Positions 29,109 to 38,836 of a DNA stretch of 64,000 bases are shown here, piece after piece. The first letter of the stretch is position 1. Each line of letters begins with the position of its first letter. A model generated the notes under the pieces. It was not told the origin of the DNA. It searched no databases and worked only from the letters and a program-made list of their open reading frames with translations. Both the position numbers and the translations under genes were made by a program. The DNA is from Helicobacter pylori (GTDB lineage Bacteria > Campylobacterota > Campylobacteria > Campylobacterales > Helicobacteraceae): positions 124,001 through 188,000 of the forward strand of contig NZ_QBAW01000002.1 of NCBI RefSeq assembly GCF_009689985.1. Direction: 5' to 3'.

Positions 29109-30290
29109 ATGAATAAAAAAGCGTATTTTGGGGAGTTTGGAGGGAGTTTTGTTTCAGAATTGTTAGTGCCTGCATTAAGAGAATTAGAACAGGCGTTTGA
29201 TGCGTGTTTGAAAGATGAGAAATTCCAAAAAGAATATTTCCATCTTTTAAAAGATTTTGTGGGCCGTCCTAGCCCCTTAACCTTGTGTCAAAATATCGTT
29301 TCTAACCCTAAAGTTAAGCTTTATCTAAAACGAGAAGATTTAATCCATGGCGGGGCACATAAGACTAATCAGGCTTTAGGGCAAGCCCTTTTAGCCAAAA
29401 AAATGGGTAAAAAAAGGATCATTGCTGAAACAGGTGCTGGGCAGCATGGCGTGGCGACGGCTATCGCTTGTGCGTTGTTGGGTTTAAAATGCGTGATTTT
29501 TATGGGGACTAAAGACATCAAGCGCCAGGAAATGAATGTTTTTAGAATGCGCTTATTAGGCGCTGAAGTCAGAGAGGTTAATTCAGGGAGCACGACGCTT
29601 AAAGACGCTGTGAATGAGGCCTTAAGGGATTGGGCGAGCAGTTACAAGGACACGCATTATTTGCTAGGCACAGCCGCCGGGCCACACCCTTACCCTACGA
29701 TGGTTAAAACCTTTCAAAAGATGATAGGCGATGAGGTTAAAAGCCAAATTTTAGAAAAAGAAAACCGCTTGCCTGATTATGTTATCGCATGCGTTGGAGG
29801 GGGGTCTAACGCTATAGGGGTATTTAGCGCATTTTTAAACGACAAAGAGGTTAAACTCATAGGCGTAGAGCCAGCAGGTTTAGGGCTAGAAACCAATAAG
29901 CATGGGGCGACTTTGAATAAGGGGCGTGTGGGGATTTTGCATGGGAATAAAACCTATCTTTTACAAGATGATGAAGGCCAGATTACAGAAAGCCATAGCA
30001 TTAGCGCCGGGCTTGATTATCCAGGAGTGGGGCCAGAACACAGCTATTTAAAAGAAAGCGGGCGCGCGATTTATGAAAGTGCAAGCGATCTTGAAGCGCT
30101 AGAAGCCTTTAGTTTGTTGTGCAAAAAAGAAGGCATTATCCCGGCGCTAGAAAGCTCACACGCTTTAGCGTATGCCTTAAAACTCGCTCAAAAATGCGAA
30201 GAAGAAAGCATCATTGTGGTGAATTTAAGCGGTCGTGGGGATAAGGATTTAAGCACCGTTTATAACGCTTTAAAAGGGGGTTTAAAATGA
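29109..30290 (+). CDS. trpB: Tryptophan synthase beta chain
   Basis: TrpB of 393 aa joins indole and serine with pyridoxal phosphate. K85 in [15 protein letters not shown] is the PLP lysine. The conserved loop [13 protein letters not shown], the GGGSNAIG phosphate loop and the C-terminal [10 protein letters not shown] are all intact. It starts one base after the trpCF stop and overlaps trpA by 4 bases. Confidence 0.98.
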   Translation: MNKKAYFGEFGGSFVSELLVPALRELEQAFDACLKDEKFQKEYFHLLKDFVGRPSPLTLCQNIVSNPKVKLYLKREDLIHGGAHKTNQALGQALLAKKMGKKRIIAETGAGQHGVATAIACALLGLKCVIFMGTKDIKRQEMNVFRMRLLGAEVREVNSGSTTLKDAVNEALRDWASSYKDTHYLLGTAAGPHPYPTMVKTFQKMIGDEVKSQILEKENRLPDYVIACVGGGSNAIGVFSAFLNDKEVKLIGVEPAGLGLETNKHGATLNKGRVGILHGNKTYLLQDDEGQITESHSISAGLDYPGVGPEHSYLKESGRAIYESASDLEALEAFSLLCKKEGIIPALESSHALAYALKLAQKCEEESIIVVNLSGRGDKDLSTVYNALKGGLK

Positions 30291-31075
30291 GGTATAAAAA
30301 CATGTTTGAAACCTTAAAAAAACAAGAAAAAATGGCGTTTATCCCGTTTGTAACCTTGGGCGATCCTAATTATGAATGGAGTTTTGAAATCATTAAAACC
30401 TTAATCACTAGCGGGGTGAGCGCTTTAGAGTTGGGTTTTGCTTTTTCTGATCCGGTAGCGGATGGCGTTACCATACAAGCGAGCCATTTAAGGGCGTTAA
30501 AACATGCTAGCATGGCTAAAAATTTCCAGCTTTTAAGGGCGATCAGAGATTACAATCCCCACATTCCCATAGGGCTTTTAGCGTATGCGAATCTCATTTT
30601 TTCTTATGGCGTGGATAATTTTTACGCCCAAATCAAAGAATGCGGCGTGGATAGCGTTTTAATAGCGGATATGCCCCTAATAGAAAAAGAATTAGTCATC
30701 AAATCCGCTCAAAAACACCAAATCAAGCAGATCTTTATCGCCAGCCCTAATGCGAGCAGTAAAGATTTAGAACAAGTCGCCATGCATTCGCAAGGCTATA
30801 TCTACACTTTAGCCAGGAGTGGGGTTACAGGGGCGAGCCATACTTTAAAAAATGACGCAAGCACTATTATTAAAACCTTAAAAACCTTTAGCCCTACCCC
30901 AGCCTTACTGGGCTTTGGCATTTCTCAAAAAGAACACATCAAAAACGCTAAAGAAATGGGCGCTGATGGCGTGATTTGCGGCTCAGCGTTAGTCAAAATC
31001 ATAGAAGAAAATTTAAACAATGAAAACGCCATGCTAGAAAAAATTAAAGGGTTTATAGGAGGAATGATTTTTTAA
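30287..31075 (+). CDS. trpA: Tryptophan synthase alpha chain
   Basis: TrpA of 262 aa cleaves indole-3-glycerol phosphate to indole, which is channelled to TrpB. The catalytic E48 and D59 are visible in [13 protein letters not shown], and the phosphate-binding [13 protein letters not shown] and [10 protein letters not shown] are present. It ends the trp operon. The duplicated segment A starts exactly at its TAA, so the right inversion junction lies directly behind this gene. Confidence 0.97.
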   Translation: MRYKNMFETLKKQEKMAFIPFVTLGDPNYEWSFEIIKTLITSGVSALELGFAFSDPVADGVTIQASHLRALKHASMAKNFQLLRAIRDYNPHIPIGLLAYANLIFSYGVDNFYAQIKECGVDSVLIADMPLIEKELVIKSAQKHQIKQIFIASPNASSKDLEQVAMHSQGYIYTLARSGVTGASHTLKNDASTIIKTLKTFSPTPALLGFGISQKEHIKNAKEMGADGVICGSALVKIIEENLNNENAMLEKIKGFIGGMIF

Positions 31076-31240
31076 GGCTTTTAGGCTTTGTTGTGTCAAG
31101 AATTAAAGATTATAGACTAACAATCATCAGGCTTTATTGCATGCGTGTTATTATGGCGTTAGCGTAGAAATTACCGCCATAAGCCTAACAACAATATAAA
31201 AGTAACCTTGTAGTGTGGTTGATAGCGGCTTAAATCGCAG
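31073..31240. repeat. Inverted duplication, right copy A
   Basis: These 168 bases match the reverse complement of 17547-17718. The match starts at the trpA stop codon and ends at ATCGCAG. A 37-base AT-rich filler (31241-31277) separates it from the thiN fragment. Confidence 0.9.
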
Positions 31241-31277
31241 GTATTTTGATAATAAAAAAGGCTAATTTTCATATATT

Positions 31278-31546
31278 AAGCCATAAGCGACTATGGTCTT
31301 TTTAGGGTGTTAGAAACCCCTTTTACTTTGCCTAGTTTTAAAGGGGAGCAAATCTCGCTTTTTAGCTTAGATCTTAAAGCCCAATTCACTTCTAAAAACC
31401 TCAAATACCCCTTAAAAAACTTGCGTTTAAAAACGCTCTTTTCTGGCTCGCTCAATGAAGCTACAGATAGTTATTTTAGCCTTAGCTCTACACCTAAATC
31501 GGTAGTGCTGGTGTATCAAAAGTTCTTATAAGCGGGTTTTGTTAGG
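31278..31546. repeat. Inverted duplication, right copy B
   Basis: These 269 bases match the reverse complement of 18171-18439 with no apparent length change, from AAGCCATAAGCGACTATGG to TTTTGTTAGG. Confidence 0.95.
31307..31531 (+). pseudogene. thiN 3' fragment
   Basis: The open frame reproduces the last 74 or so residues of ThiN (ETPFTLPSFKGEQISLFSLD to VVLVYQKF) with about four substitutions. The ATP- and thiamine-binding N-terminal part is missing and there is no promoter or ribosome site, so it cannot be a functional kinase. It was left behind by the inversion. The low divergence points to a rather recent event or to gene conversion with the intact copy. Confidence 0.95.
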
Positions 31547-31693
31547 CAAGTTTTTGTCTGTATATTGTGTCAAGTTAAGAAGCGTTTGAGTTAGCAAGTA
31601 GAGAAAGATTGATTCAGTTTCGCTTTGCGTGGAAGTGGTAGGTTTAGTGTTTTTAATGCACACTGCGTGGCGGACACAATAATAGGAGTTCAT
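31526..31693 (-). CDS. Possible 55-aa small protein within RNA element copy 2
   Basis: A minus-strand ATG at 31693 opens a 55-codon frame (starting MNSYYCVRHAVCIKN, ending LPNKTRL) inside the self-complementary RNA element, about 70 bases after its conserved promoter box. There is no typical ribosome-binding sequence before the ATG. Its last codons run into the duplicated thiN fragment, so the C-terminus is a by-product of the rearrangement or of the original 3' context. It might be a chance frame in a structured RNA. I do not recognise a domain. Confidence 0.3.
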   Translation of the reverse strand: MNSYYCVRHAVCIKNTKPTTSTQSETESIFLYLLTQTLLNLTQYTDKNLPNKTRL

Positions 31694-31800
31694 ATTTTTT
31701 CAACAAAACCACTACAAAGCGAACAAATCAACCCAATACCTATATCGGCTAAAATAAAGCAGTTTAGCATAAACGAATAGCCAATATCTAGCGTGTCTCA
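31560..31800 (-). ncRNA. Self-complementary RNA element with conserved promoter, copy 2
   Basis: Read on the minus strand, this has TATGCT (31766-31771), 16 bases, then GCCGATAT (31742-31749), as copy 1 at 20769-20800 has with 18 bases. A 5' arm (31705-31735) pairs with a 3' arm (31606-31635) through a nine-pair core TTCGCTTTG/CAAAGCGAA plus AGTGGT/ACCACT. The loop shares ACTCCTAT and other blocks with copy 1. The upstream region is also similar (CCTATTTTGA-like). Together the two copies define a small family of unknown function. Confidence 0.55.
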
Positions 31801-31902
31801 AAATACGCTTGAATCCATCTGGCTCAATCTCCAGCAGTTGGATTTCTTAAAATCATCAAACCAATTAGAAGTCTTAATAAAAATGTAAGGAATACCGCTC
31901 AA

Positions 31903-32046
31903 TTAAAGGGTGGGATAAAAGCCAGTGTGAGTTTTGAGTTTATTTTGATTTTTTAAACAATTACACAAATTCTGACCATATTTTTTCACACAAAAAGCTT
32001 CCACTTTTAAAGCAAGTTCTGTGAACAATTCTTTACCAAATTCCAT
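31903..32046 (-). CDS. Small hypothetical protein, 47 aa
   Basis: An ATG at 32046 with GGAG eight bases upstream opens 47 codons: MEFGKELFTELALKVEAF, then a Cys-containing part (CVKKYGQNLCNCLKN) and a basic tail. The N-terminal half looks like a normal amphipathic helical protein while the tail is of a different character, so it may be the truncated start of a larger gene. It is below usual ORF size limits and I do not recognise it. Confidence 0.4.
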   Translation of the reverse strand: MEFGKELFTELALKVEAFCVKKYGQNLCNCLKNQNKLKTHTGFYPTL

Positions 32047-32262
32047 TTTTTTCTCCAAATGTTGAACTTGAAAATTAAAATGGGGTTTTTAGTTACTTTA
32101 TTTTTGCAGTTTGGAGGTTATCGCTTAACTAACGCCAAGCTCTTTTATATTTTGATTACAGAAAATGCTTTTTAGATTTTTTAAATTTCATGATCAATAA
32201 AACAAAGTCAAAGCTTTTGAGTGCTTCTTTTAAAATAAGATAAAATCAAAGCGATAACCACC
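32047..32262. other. Gene-free stretch before rplQ terminator
   Basis: This AT-rich region lies between the 47-aa frame and the rplQ 3' end. I see no open frame or repeat in it. Confidence 0.4.
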
Positions 32263-32283
32263 AACCAAGACTAAATCTTGGTT
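32263..32283 (-). terminator. Hairpin after rplQ, end of the ribosomal operon
   Basis: AACCAAGA pairs with TCTTGGTT around a 5-base loop, 17 bases past the rplQ stop. The following sequence is T-rich but interrupted, so it may stop transcription weakly or protect the mRNA end. Confidence 0.55.
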
Positions 32284-32299
32284 AGCAGTTTATTAAATT

Positions 32300-32650
32300 T
32301 CACACAAATTCAATGGTAGCTAGAGTGGAAGCGTCCCCTCTTCTAAAAGTGGTGCGTTGGATCCTGGTGTATCCGCCATTTCTTTGGGCGTATTTGGGCG
32401 CGATTTCAGTTACAAGCTTGTGGGTGGCTTCTTTGTTTTGCAAATACGCAAAAACATGGCGGTGCGCATTAAAATCGCCAACACGAGCCGCTGTCGTTAA
32501 TTTCTCAATGTAACTGCGCAACTCCTTAGCTTTATAAATCCCTGTTTCAATTTTGTTATGCTCAATCAAAGCGATCGCTAAATTCTTTAATAACGCCTTT
32601 CTGTGCGAGCTGGTTCTCCCAAGCTTGCGGTATCCGTGTTTGTGTCTCAT
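32300..32650 (-). CDS. rplQ: 50S ribosomal protein L17
   Basis: L17 of 116 aa is a large-subunit protein near the exit tunnel. The start [20 protein letters not shown] is diagnostic. It is the last gene of the S10-spc-alpha block; its ATG abuts the rpoA stop, so polymerase alpha and L17 are co-translated as in most bacteria. Confidence 0.98.
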   Translation of the reverse strand: MRHKHGYRKLGRTSSHRKALLKNLAIALIEHNKIETGIYKAKELRSYIEKLTTAARVGDFNAHRHVFAYLQNKEATHKLVTEIAPKYAQRNGGYTRIQRTTFRRGDASTLATIEFV

Positions 32651-33684
32651 CAGTCGTTGCCTCCTTTATCTTCTAATTTTTCTAATCTTTTCTTTAAACT
32701 CTCTCTTTGTTCATGGCTTAATTCTGTGCCTACCGGATAGCCCAAATCATTCAATTTTTCAGCGATTTCATCATAGGATTTTTTACCCATGTTTTTCACG
32801 CCTTTAAGCTCTTCTTCGCTCATCAACACGAGTTCGCCCACATACTTGATGCCGATTTTATCCAAGCAGTTAAAACACCTAGCGCTCAAATTCATGCTTT
32901 CAATCTTAGCGCTCAAGTCTTTAGCGTCATCTCTTTGAGCGTAATCGCCTGAATATTCCGTGTTAGCAATGGGTTTTTCACCAAAAACGCCCAGTTGCTT
33001 GCTCATCACTTTCACCGCTGATAAAAACGCTTTATAAGGGTCAATCTGCCCGTCTGTTTCAATATTAAAAATGATTTTTTCATAGTTAGGATCGCCCTCA
33101 ACCAAAACGTTTTCAATCTCATAAACGACATTTTTAATCGGCGTGAAAGATCCGTCTAGCGGCATGTAGCCCTCAGGCATCAATTCCCTTGTGTTTTCGC
33201 TTGGGACATACCCCATTCCTTTATAGATAATGAGCGAAAAATTCAATTGAGCGTCTTCGTTGATTGTCGCTAGGGGCATTTCCGGATTGACGATTTCTAT
33301 ATGCTCAGAATTCAAATCCCTAGCCCTAAGCTCCATAGGCCCTTTAAAAGAATAATCCACCACAACCGATTGGTTTTCTAAAGAGCTATCCTGCCCCACT
33401 AACGCCTTAGCTATAAAGCGGATATTCTTTAAATTCATGATAAAAAGCGACACATCTTCAGTAACTCCCCTTAATGAGTCAAACTCATGATGCACGCCTT
33501 CAATCTTTAAACCTACAGGAGCATACCCCACAGAGCTTAAAAGCAAGAGTCTTCTAATAGGATGAGCAAGCGTAACAGCGTAACCAAACTCAAATGGAGC
33601 CAGAGAAATCTTAACCCGATTGCCCTCTTTCTCTAGCACCTTAATTTCTGATGGGATCAAAGGTGCTGTTTTGATAACTTTCAT
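32650..33684 (-). CDS. rpoA: RNA polymerase alpha subunit
   Basis: The alpha subunit of 344 aa has both domains: the N-terminal assembly domain with [19 protein letters not shown], and, after a linker, the C-terminal helix-hairpin-helix domain with [31 protein letters not shown] and LNDLG. The C-terminal domain binds UP elements and activators; the Epsilonproteobacterial version is shorter and more divergent than in E. coli. The operon position after rpsD is standard. Confidence 0.98.
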   Translation of the reverse strand: MKVIKTAPLIPSEIKVLEKEGNRVKISLAPFEFGYAVTLAHPIRRLLLLSSVGYAPVGLKIEGVHHEFDSLRGVTEDVSLFIMNLKNIRFIAKALVGQDSSLENQSVVVDYSFKGPMELRARDLNSEHIEIVNPEMPLATINEDAQLNFSLIIYKGMGYVPSENTRELMPEGYMPLDGSFTPIKNVVYEIENVLVEGDPNYEKIIFNIETDGQIDPYKAFLSAVKVMSKQLGVFGEKPIANTEYSGDYAQRDDAKDLSAKIESMNLSARCFNCLDKIGIKYVGELVLMSEEELKGVKNMGKKSYDEIAEKLNDLGYPVGTELSHEQRESLKKRLEKLEDKGGND

Positions 33685-33695
33685 GCTCTAACCCC

Positions 33696-34322
33696 TTACT
33701 TAGAATACAATTCTACAATGAGTCTTTCTTCAATAGGGACAACCACTTCTTCTCTTTCAGGGTAGCGGGTGAAGATGCCGTATTTTTTATCTTTTTCCAC
33801 ATCAATCCATGGCACAATCCCTGTTTGAGCTGTCAATTCCATCGCACGCACCACTTGAGGGTTGCTCTTGGTTTTTTCTTTGATCTCAATTTTTTGCCCT
33901 GAACGCACGAAATAAGAGGGAATGTCCAAACGCTTACCATCCACAAGCACATGCCCATGCGTTACCAATTGCCTAGCAGAGCTTCTAGTGGTCGCAAACC
34001 CCATGCGATAGACAACATTGTCCAATCTTCTTTCAATCAAACGGATAAGGTTTTCACCCGTATTGCCGTCCAAACGATTGGCTTCCACAAAAATACTCCT
34101 GAATTGCTTTTCAGAAATGCCATACATCATTTTAGCTTTTTGCTTTTCTTTCAACTGCAACCCGTAATCAGAAGTCTTAGCGCGTCTTTGCCCATGCTGG
34201 CCTGGCCCATAAGCCCTCTTATCTAGTGCGCTCTTCCCGCTCAATCGCCTCTCACCCTTTAAAGCTAAAGAAACCCCAAAACGCCTTTCTAATCTTTCTA
34301 CTGCGCCTCTATATCTTGCCAT
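33696..34322 (-). CDS. rpsD: 30S ribosomal protein S4
   Basis: S4 of 208 aa is a primary 16S rRNA-binding protein that starts small-subunit assembly. It shows the N-terminal [14 protein letters not shown] and the S4 RNA-binding domain ([33 protein letters not shown]). The zinc-type N-terminal cysteines are absent, so this is the C-minus form. In E. coli S4 represses the alpha operon; whether this holds here is unknown. Confidence 0.98.
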   Translation of the reverse strand: MARYRGAVERLERRFGVSLALKGERRLSGKSALDKRAYGPGQHGQRRAKTSDYGLQLKEKQKAKMMYGISEKQFRSIFVEANRLDGNTGENLIRLIERRLDNVVYRMGFATTRSSARQLVTHGHVLVDGKRLDIPSYFVRSGQKIEIKEKTKSNPQVVRAMELTAQTGIVPWIDVEKDKKYGIFTRYPEREEVVVPIEERLIVELYSK

Positions 34323-34331
34323 AAAGCCTCC

Positions 34332-34727
34332 TTACACTCTTCTTCTTTTAGGGGGTCTGCAACCATTATGAGGGAGCGGGGTGATGTCTTTAATCCAAAG
34401 CACTTTAACGCCCTCTGTCGCGCCCACGCTCTTAATAGCGGTCTCACGCCCACTGCCTGGCCCTTGAACCTTAATGCCCACTTCTTTAACGCCATGCTCT
34501 TTAGCCTTGCTTAGGGCGCTTTCTACAGCTTGTTGGGCCGCATAAGGGGTGGATTTTTTAGAGCCTTTAAACCCTAAACCACCCGCCGTGCTCCAACAAA
34601 TCACATTACCCATTTCATCAGTGATAGTGATGTTGGTATTATTAAAGGTCGCTGAAATATAAACAACCCCTCTAGCAATGTTCTTTTTGACTACTTTCTT
34701 TTTAGCCACTACATTTCTCTTAGCCAT
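34332..34727 (-). CDS. rpsK: 30S ribosomal protein S11
   Basis: S11 of 131 aa lies on the small-subunit platform. The conserved segments are [45 protein letters not shown] and the C-terminal [15 protein letters not shown]. It lies between rpsM and rpsD with short gaps. Confidence 0.98.
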   Translation of the reverse strand: MAKRNVVAKKKVVKKNIARGVVYISATFNNTNITITDEMGNVICWSTAGGLGFKGSKKSTPYAAQQAVESALSKAKEHGVKEVGIKVQGPGSGRETAIKSVGATEGVKVLWIKDITPLPHNGCRPPKRRRV

Positions 34728-34749
34728 TAAATCATCATCTCCTTATCCG

Positions 34750-35112
34750 CTACTTGCTGCCCACGGTTTTTTTCTTACCCTTACGAGTCCTAGCGTTATT
34801 TTTAGTGGTTTGGCCTCTTACAGGAAGACCCTTACGATGCCTGATCCCACGATAATTCCCTAAGTCCATTAAAGATTTAATATCCATTTGAACTTTTTTA
34901 CGCAAATCGCCCTCTACTAAGTAGCTTTGCTGGATTTTTTTAGCGATACTAGACACTTCATCTTCGCTCAATTCATGCACGCGTTTGTCAAAAGAAATGC
35001 CTACCGCTTCTAAAATCTCTCTGGAACTCTTAAGCCCAATCCCATAAATATAGGTAAGGGCATACTCTACTCTTTTCTTTTTTGGTAAATCCACACCAGC
35101 AATCCTTGCCAT
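34750..35112 (-). CDS. rpsM: 30S ribosomal protein S13
   Basis: S13 of 120 aa is in the head of the small subunit and contacts the P-site tRNA and L5. It starts with [20 protein letters not shown] and has [23 protein letters not shown] near the basic C-terminus. It begins 3 bases after the rpmJ stop. Confidence 0.98.
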   Translation of the reverse strand: MARIAGVDLPKKKRVEYALTYIYGIGLKSSREILEAVGISFDKRVHELSEDEVSSIAKKIQQSYLVEGDLRKKVQMDIKSLMDLGNYRGIRHRKGLPVRGQTTKNNARTRKGKKKTVGSK

Positions 35113-35115
35113 GCT

Positions 35116-35229
35116 TTATCCTTGTCTTTGTTTGTGTTTAGGGGTAGCGCAGATCACTCTAATCACGCCCCTTCTTTTAATAATTTTGCACTTATCGCAC
35201 ATCTTTTTCACTGATGGCCTGACTTTCAT
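35116..35229 (-). CDS. rpmJ: 50S ribosomal protein L36
   Basis: This smallest ribosomal protein has 37 aa ([15 protein letters not shown] to KHKQRQG). It has the zinc ligands C11, C14, C27 and H32 of the C-plus type. AGGAG stands in good distance before the ATG. It is shorter than usual gene-size limits but certain because of its motif and its place between infA and rpsM. Confidence 0.97.
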
Positions 35230-35306
35230 GATTTTTCTCCTTTGAAAAAATTAGGCACTACTAAAAACTTTTATACTAACATATTTTCATTGAAATAACC
35301 CTTAAA

Positions 35307-35525
35307 TTATTTATATCTAAAAGTTATCCGGCCTTTGTCTAAGCTATAGGGCGTAAGCTCTAGCTTGACCCTATCGCCTAAAGCAATCCTAATATAGTGC
35401 ATGCGCATCTTTCCAGAAATACGGCACAACACCACATGCTTATTGTCTAACTCCACCTTAAAAGTGGCGTTAGGCAACGCCTCAATCACTTTCCCATCCA
35501 CTTCTATAACATCATCTCTTGCCAT
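35307..35525 (-). CDS. infA: Translation initiation factor IF-1
   Basis: IF-1 of 72 aa is a single OB-fold protein that occupies the A site during initiation. The pattern [20 protein letters not shown] and [18 protein letters not shown] is typical. It is in the ribosomal cluster after map, and its ATG abuts the map stop by one base. Confidence 0.98.
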   Translation of the reverse strand: MARDDVIEVDGKVIEALPNATFKVELDNKHVVLCRISGKMRMHYIRIALGDRVKLELTPYSLDKGRITFRYK

Positions 35526-36286
35526 TAACGCTCCGTAAGAATCACTGCTTTATTGCCAACTATGGCGATGGTATGCTCATGGTGGCTTGTGTTAAGCCCA
35601 TCCACTGAAACCACGCTCCACTTATCCGCTAGTATTTTAGGCTCGCCCTGTTTTTGACACACCATAGGCTCTAAGCAAAATACCATGCCCTCTTTGATTT
35701 TAGGGCCGCTATTAGCTTTGACGCCTTTCTCTAGGTAGTTGGGGATTTCTGGCTCTTCATGGGGTTTTTTACCAATGCCATGCCCGCAAAATCCTTTCAA
35801 AGGCACAAAGCCCCTTTCTGTAATAGCGCCCTCTAAAATCTGACTTAATTCTTTAAAATGCATGCCCACTCTAATTGAATTAATGGCATGCATCAAGCTC
35901 TCTTTAGAGCAAGCGAGCAATTTTTCATCTTGCGGACTTATTGCGCCTATGGGAAGCGTGAGGGCTGAATCGCCATAATAGCCATCCACCTCCACCCCCA
36001 AATCCAAGCCTATAATATCCCCTTCTTGTAAAACATAATCCGTAGGAATGCCATGAATAACCACCTCATTTAAGGACATGCACACAGAGTTAGGGAAACC
36101 ATACAACCCCTTAAAAGCAGGCCTAGCATGCGAGGATTTAATAAAATCTTCAGCCATTTTATCCAGCTCCAAAAGTGAAACCCCAGGCCTTACTTCTCGC
36201 TCTAAAAGGGCTAACGCTTGAGCGGTTAATTCCCCGGCTTTTCTTAGAGCTTTGATTTCTTTTGGGCTTTTAATAGAGATTGCCAT
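35525..36286 (-). CDS. map: Methionine aminopeptidase type I
   Basis: This metalloenzyme of 253 aa removes the initiator Met. Metal ligands of the pita-bread fold are visible: the aspartates in [18 protein letters not shown], the His in [10 protein letters not shown], and the Glu residues in VFCLEPMV and HHEHTIAIV. There is no N-terminal zinc extension, so it is type Ia. It overlaps secY by one base. Confidence 0.98.
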   Translation of the reverse strand: MAISIKSPKEIKALRKAGELTAQALALLEREVRPGVSLLELDKMAEDFIKSSHARPAFKGLYGFPNSVCMSLNEVVIHGIPTDYVLQEGDIIGLDLGVEVDGYYGDSALTLPIGAISPQDEKLLACSKESLMHAINSIRVGMHFKELSQILEGAITERGFVPLKGFCGHGIGKKPHEEPEIPNYLEKGVKANSGPKIKEGMVFCLEPMVCQKQGEPKILADKWSVVSVDGLNTSHHEHTIAIVGNKAVILTER

Positions 36287-37548
36287 TAAAAGCCTACCGC
36301 GCTTAAAGTTTTATACTTGCTCATATAAATTTGCGCTTCAATCTTTTTCATGGTGTCAATAGCGACCTGAACCACAATCAGCACCGCCGTGCCTCCAAAG
36401 TAAAAAGGCACGCCCATAGCCTTAACCAAAATCCAAGGCACGGTAGAAATGAGCGCTAAATACAATGAACCCCACAAAGTGAGCTTACTCGCTACAGAAT
36501 TTAAAAACGATGAAGTCCCCTCTCCAGGCCTAAGCCCTGGAACATACCCGCCATTACGCCTTAAATTATCCGCAATATCCTTAGAATTGAACACGATAGA
36601 AGAATAAAAGTAAGCAAAAAAGATAATGAGCAAGAACATCAAAATATTATACGCATACCCTTGCGGGCTTAAAAAATCCGCAATCGCTTGCAAGGTTTTG
36701 TTGCTTGTGGCTTGCTGTAAAATCGTAGAAGGGAACACGAGCAAAGCTGAAGCGAAAATAGGAGGGATCACCCCGCTTAAATTCAACTTAATGGGAATGT
36801 AATTCATGATGCGCTTGTTTTGGTTTTGCATCACCACTTTACGCGCATAAGAAATAGGGATCCTGCGCTCAGCTAATTCCACATAGATGATCGCAAAAAT
36901 AGTCGCTAAAACAATCAGTACAATACCAATGAGCATTAAGATATTAATAACGCCCGTATTGACCAAATTGAATGTGCCTGAAATAGCTGATGGGATCCCT
37001 GAAACAATCCCGGCAAAGATAATAAGGCTAATCCCATTCCCCACGCCCCTTTGCGTGATTTGCTCCCCTATCCACATGAGCAGCATCGTCCCTGTAAGCA
37101 TAGAAAACGCTGAAACGATCATAAAGACTTGCATATCAATCATGATCGCTCCATTGGCTCCTCCACTAATGCTCCTTAAGCCCACTGATACGCTCACCGC
37201 TTGGATTAGGGTGATTAAAATGGTCAAATAGCGCACAATTTGCATGTATTTTTGCATGCCGTCTCGCTCTTTTTTCATTTTAGCCAGGTTAGGGAAAGTC
37301 GCACTCAAAAGCTCCATGATAATGGAAGAAGTGATATAGGGCATGATACCCAAAGAGATGATGCTCAAGCGAGAAACCGCATTCCCGCTAAACATGTTAA
37401 ACAACCCCAAAGCGTTGTTGGAATTGCTGTCAAAAAAAGCCTTGATCGCTGCTAAATCTACGCCAGGAATGGGGATATAAGCTAAGACTCTGTAGAGAAA
37501 TAAAAAACCCAAAGTGATGAGTATCTTACTAGCAATGGCTTTATTCAT
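36286..37548 (-). CDS. secY: Protein translocase subunit SecY
   Basis: The channel subunit of the Sec translocon, 420 aa, has ten hydrophobic helices. YIPIPGVDLAA, MPYITSSIIMELL in the lateral gate, the cytoplasmic loop ERRIPISYARK and GYVPGLRPGEGTSSFL are conserved. It is placed between rplO and map; adk, which often follows secY in other bacteria, is absent here. Confidence 0.98.
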   Translation of the reverse strand: MNKAIASKILITLGFLFLYRVLAYIPIPGVDLAAIKAFFDSNSNNALGLFNMFSGNAVSRLSIISLGIMPYITSSIIMELLSATFPNLAKMKKERDGMQKYMQIVRYLTILITLIQAVSVSVGLRSISGGANGAIMIDMQVFMIVSAFSMLTGTMLLMWIGEQITQRGVGNGISLIIFAGIVSGIPSAISGTFNLVNTGVINILMLIGIVLIVLATIFAIIYVELAERRIPISYARKVVMQNQNKRIMNYIPIKLNLSGVIPPIFASALLVFPSTILQQATSNKTLQAIADFLSPQGYAYNILMFLLIIFFAYFYSSIVFNSKDIADNLRRNGGYVPGLRPGEGTSSFLNSVASKLTLWGSLYLALISTVPWILVKAMGVPFYFGGTAVLIVVQVAIDTMKKIEAQIYMSKYKTLSAVGF

Positions 37549-37587
37549 AACCTATTCCTCTTAAATCAAGCTGATACAACAGGGGCA

Positions 37588-37989
37588 TTACTTCTGCCCG
37601 CTTGTTTTGATTCTCTCATCTTTAATTTTAGAAGCCAAGTTTTTAGCGTCTTTACCAATCAACTTCACGCCTTCAATATAAAGGGGGAAATGGTGTAAAG
37701 CGCGCAAGCTTGAAAAAGTGATTTCTTCTAAATTTTTAATCGCTTCATTCTTTTCCACATTGATAGAATAGATATGAGAATCTTTAGTCCTAAAACCTAT
37801 TTTAGGCAAACGGCGTTGTAAGGGTTGTTGCCCTCCTTCAAAGCCTCTTTTAGCCTTATAGCCTGTCCTTGCAGTTTGGCCTTTACCGCCCCTTGTGGCA
37901 GTTTTTCCCATGCCGCTTCCTTGACCACGGCCCACTCGTTTGATCTTTTTAACGCTACCTTTAGCGGGTTTTAAATTTTCTAATCCCAT
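37588..37989 (-). CDS. rplO: 50S ribosomal protein L15
   Basis: L15 of 133 aa binds 23S rRNA near the centre of the large subunit. Its Gly/Lys/Arg-rich N-terminal extension ([19 protein letters not shown]) is obvious. The ATG at 37989 is chosen since AAGGAG lies 8 bases before it; the in-frame ATG at 37995 is too close. It follows rpsE directly because rpmD is missing. Confidence 0.97.
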   Translation of the reverse strand: MGLENLKPAKGSVKKIKRVGRGQGSGMGKTATRGGKGQTARTGYKAKRGFEGGQQPLQRRLPKIGFRTKDSHIYSINVEKNEAIKNLEEITFSSLRALHHFPLYIEGVKLIGKDAKNLASKIKDERIKTSGQK

Positions 37990-38008
37990 TATCATATCTC
38001 CTTTTTAA

Positions 38009-38452
38009 CTACGCCTTGATTTTCGCTAAAGCGTCAAAAGTCGCGCGCACCACATTATAGGGGTTGTTGGAGCCTAAAGATTTGGTTAGAATATCCTTAA
38101 TGCCTGCTAATTCCACGATAGGGCGCGTTGAACCCCCAGCAATCACTCCCGTTCCCTCACTTGCCGGTTTGAGTAAAATACGGCTTGCGTTGTATTTATG
38201 CTCAATATCATGAGCGATAGTCGTACCTTTAATCGTTACATGAATTAGGTTTTTAAACGCATCATCTACCGCTTTTTTAATCGCATCAGGGACTTCTTTA
38301 GCCTTGCCTAAACCAAAGCCTACAAGCCCATTTTTATTGCCCACAACCACTAAAGCGTTAAAACGAAACCGCCTACCGCCTTTAACCACTTTGGTTACAC
38401 GGCCAATATTCACGACGACTTCTTGAAACTCTTCTCTGTTAATCTCTTCCAT
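38009..38452 (-). CDS. rpsE: 30S ribosomal protein S5
   Basis: S5 of 147 aa takes part in decoding fidelity and mRNA unwinding at the entry site. The double-stranded RNA-binding domain starts with [19 protein letters not shown] and the second domain includes [16 protein letters not shown]. The ATG at 38452 has GGAAAGG directly before it; an upstream frame from 38470 overlaps rplR but lacks a ribosome site. Confidence 0.97.
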
Positions 38453-38466
38453 ACCTTTCCTTTCTG

Positions 38467-38823
38467 TCATAGAGCGATCCCATTCTCTCTCAAGCTTTCA
38501 GCAAACGCTGCCACCACGCCATGATAGAGGTAACCATTCCTGTCATAAACCGCTCGCTCAATCCCTGCTTTTTTCAATTCTTCAGCAAAGAGAGCGCCTA
38601 ATTTTTTAGCGTCTTCTTGCGTGTTTTTAAAGCCCATTTTCCTGCCGTCAATATGCGTTATAGTGCTTTGCTTCACATCATCAATCGCTTGCGCATAGAA
38701 ATAGCGATTCGAACGAAAAACGCTCACCCTAGGCCTTAAATTATCGCCCAAGAGTTTGCTTTTAATCCTTAATTTTCGGCGATCTCTTAAGGCTTTCTTT
38801 TTATACAATGCTTTCGCGTTCAT
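38467..38823 (-). CDS. rplR: 50S ribosomal protein L18
   Basis: L18 of 118 aa binds 5S rRNA with L5 and L25. The motif [20 protein letters not shown] and the C-terminal [17 protein letters not shown] are typical. The start is at the ATG 38823 behind AAGGTGGAG. It stands between rplF and rpsE. Confidence 0.97.
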
Positions 38824-38836
38824 CACTCCACCTTAT

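Noticed and set aside
31307-31531. Open frame of 74 aa as a separate gene
   Set aside because: It is the C-terminal end of ThiN copied by the inversion, without the catalytic part, start context or promoter.
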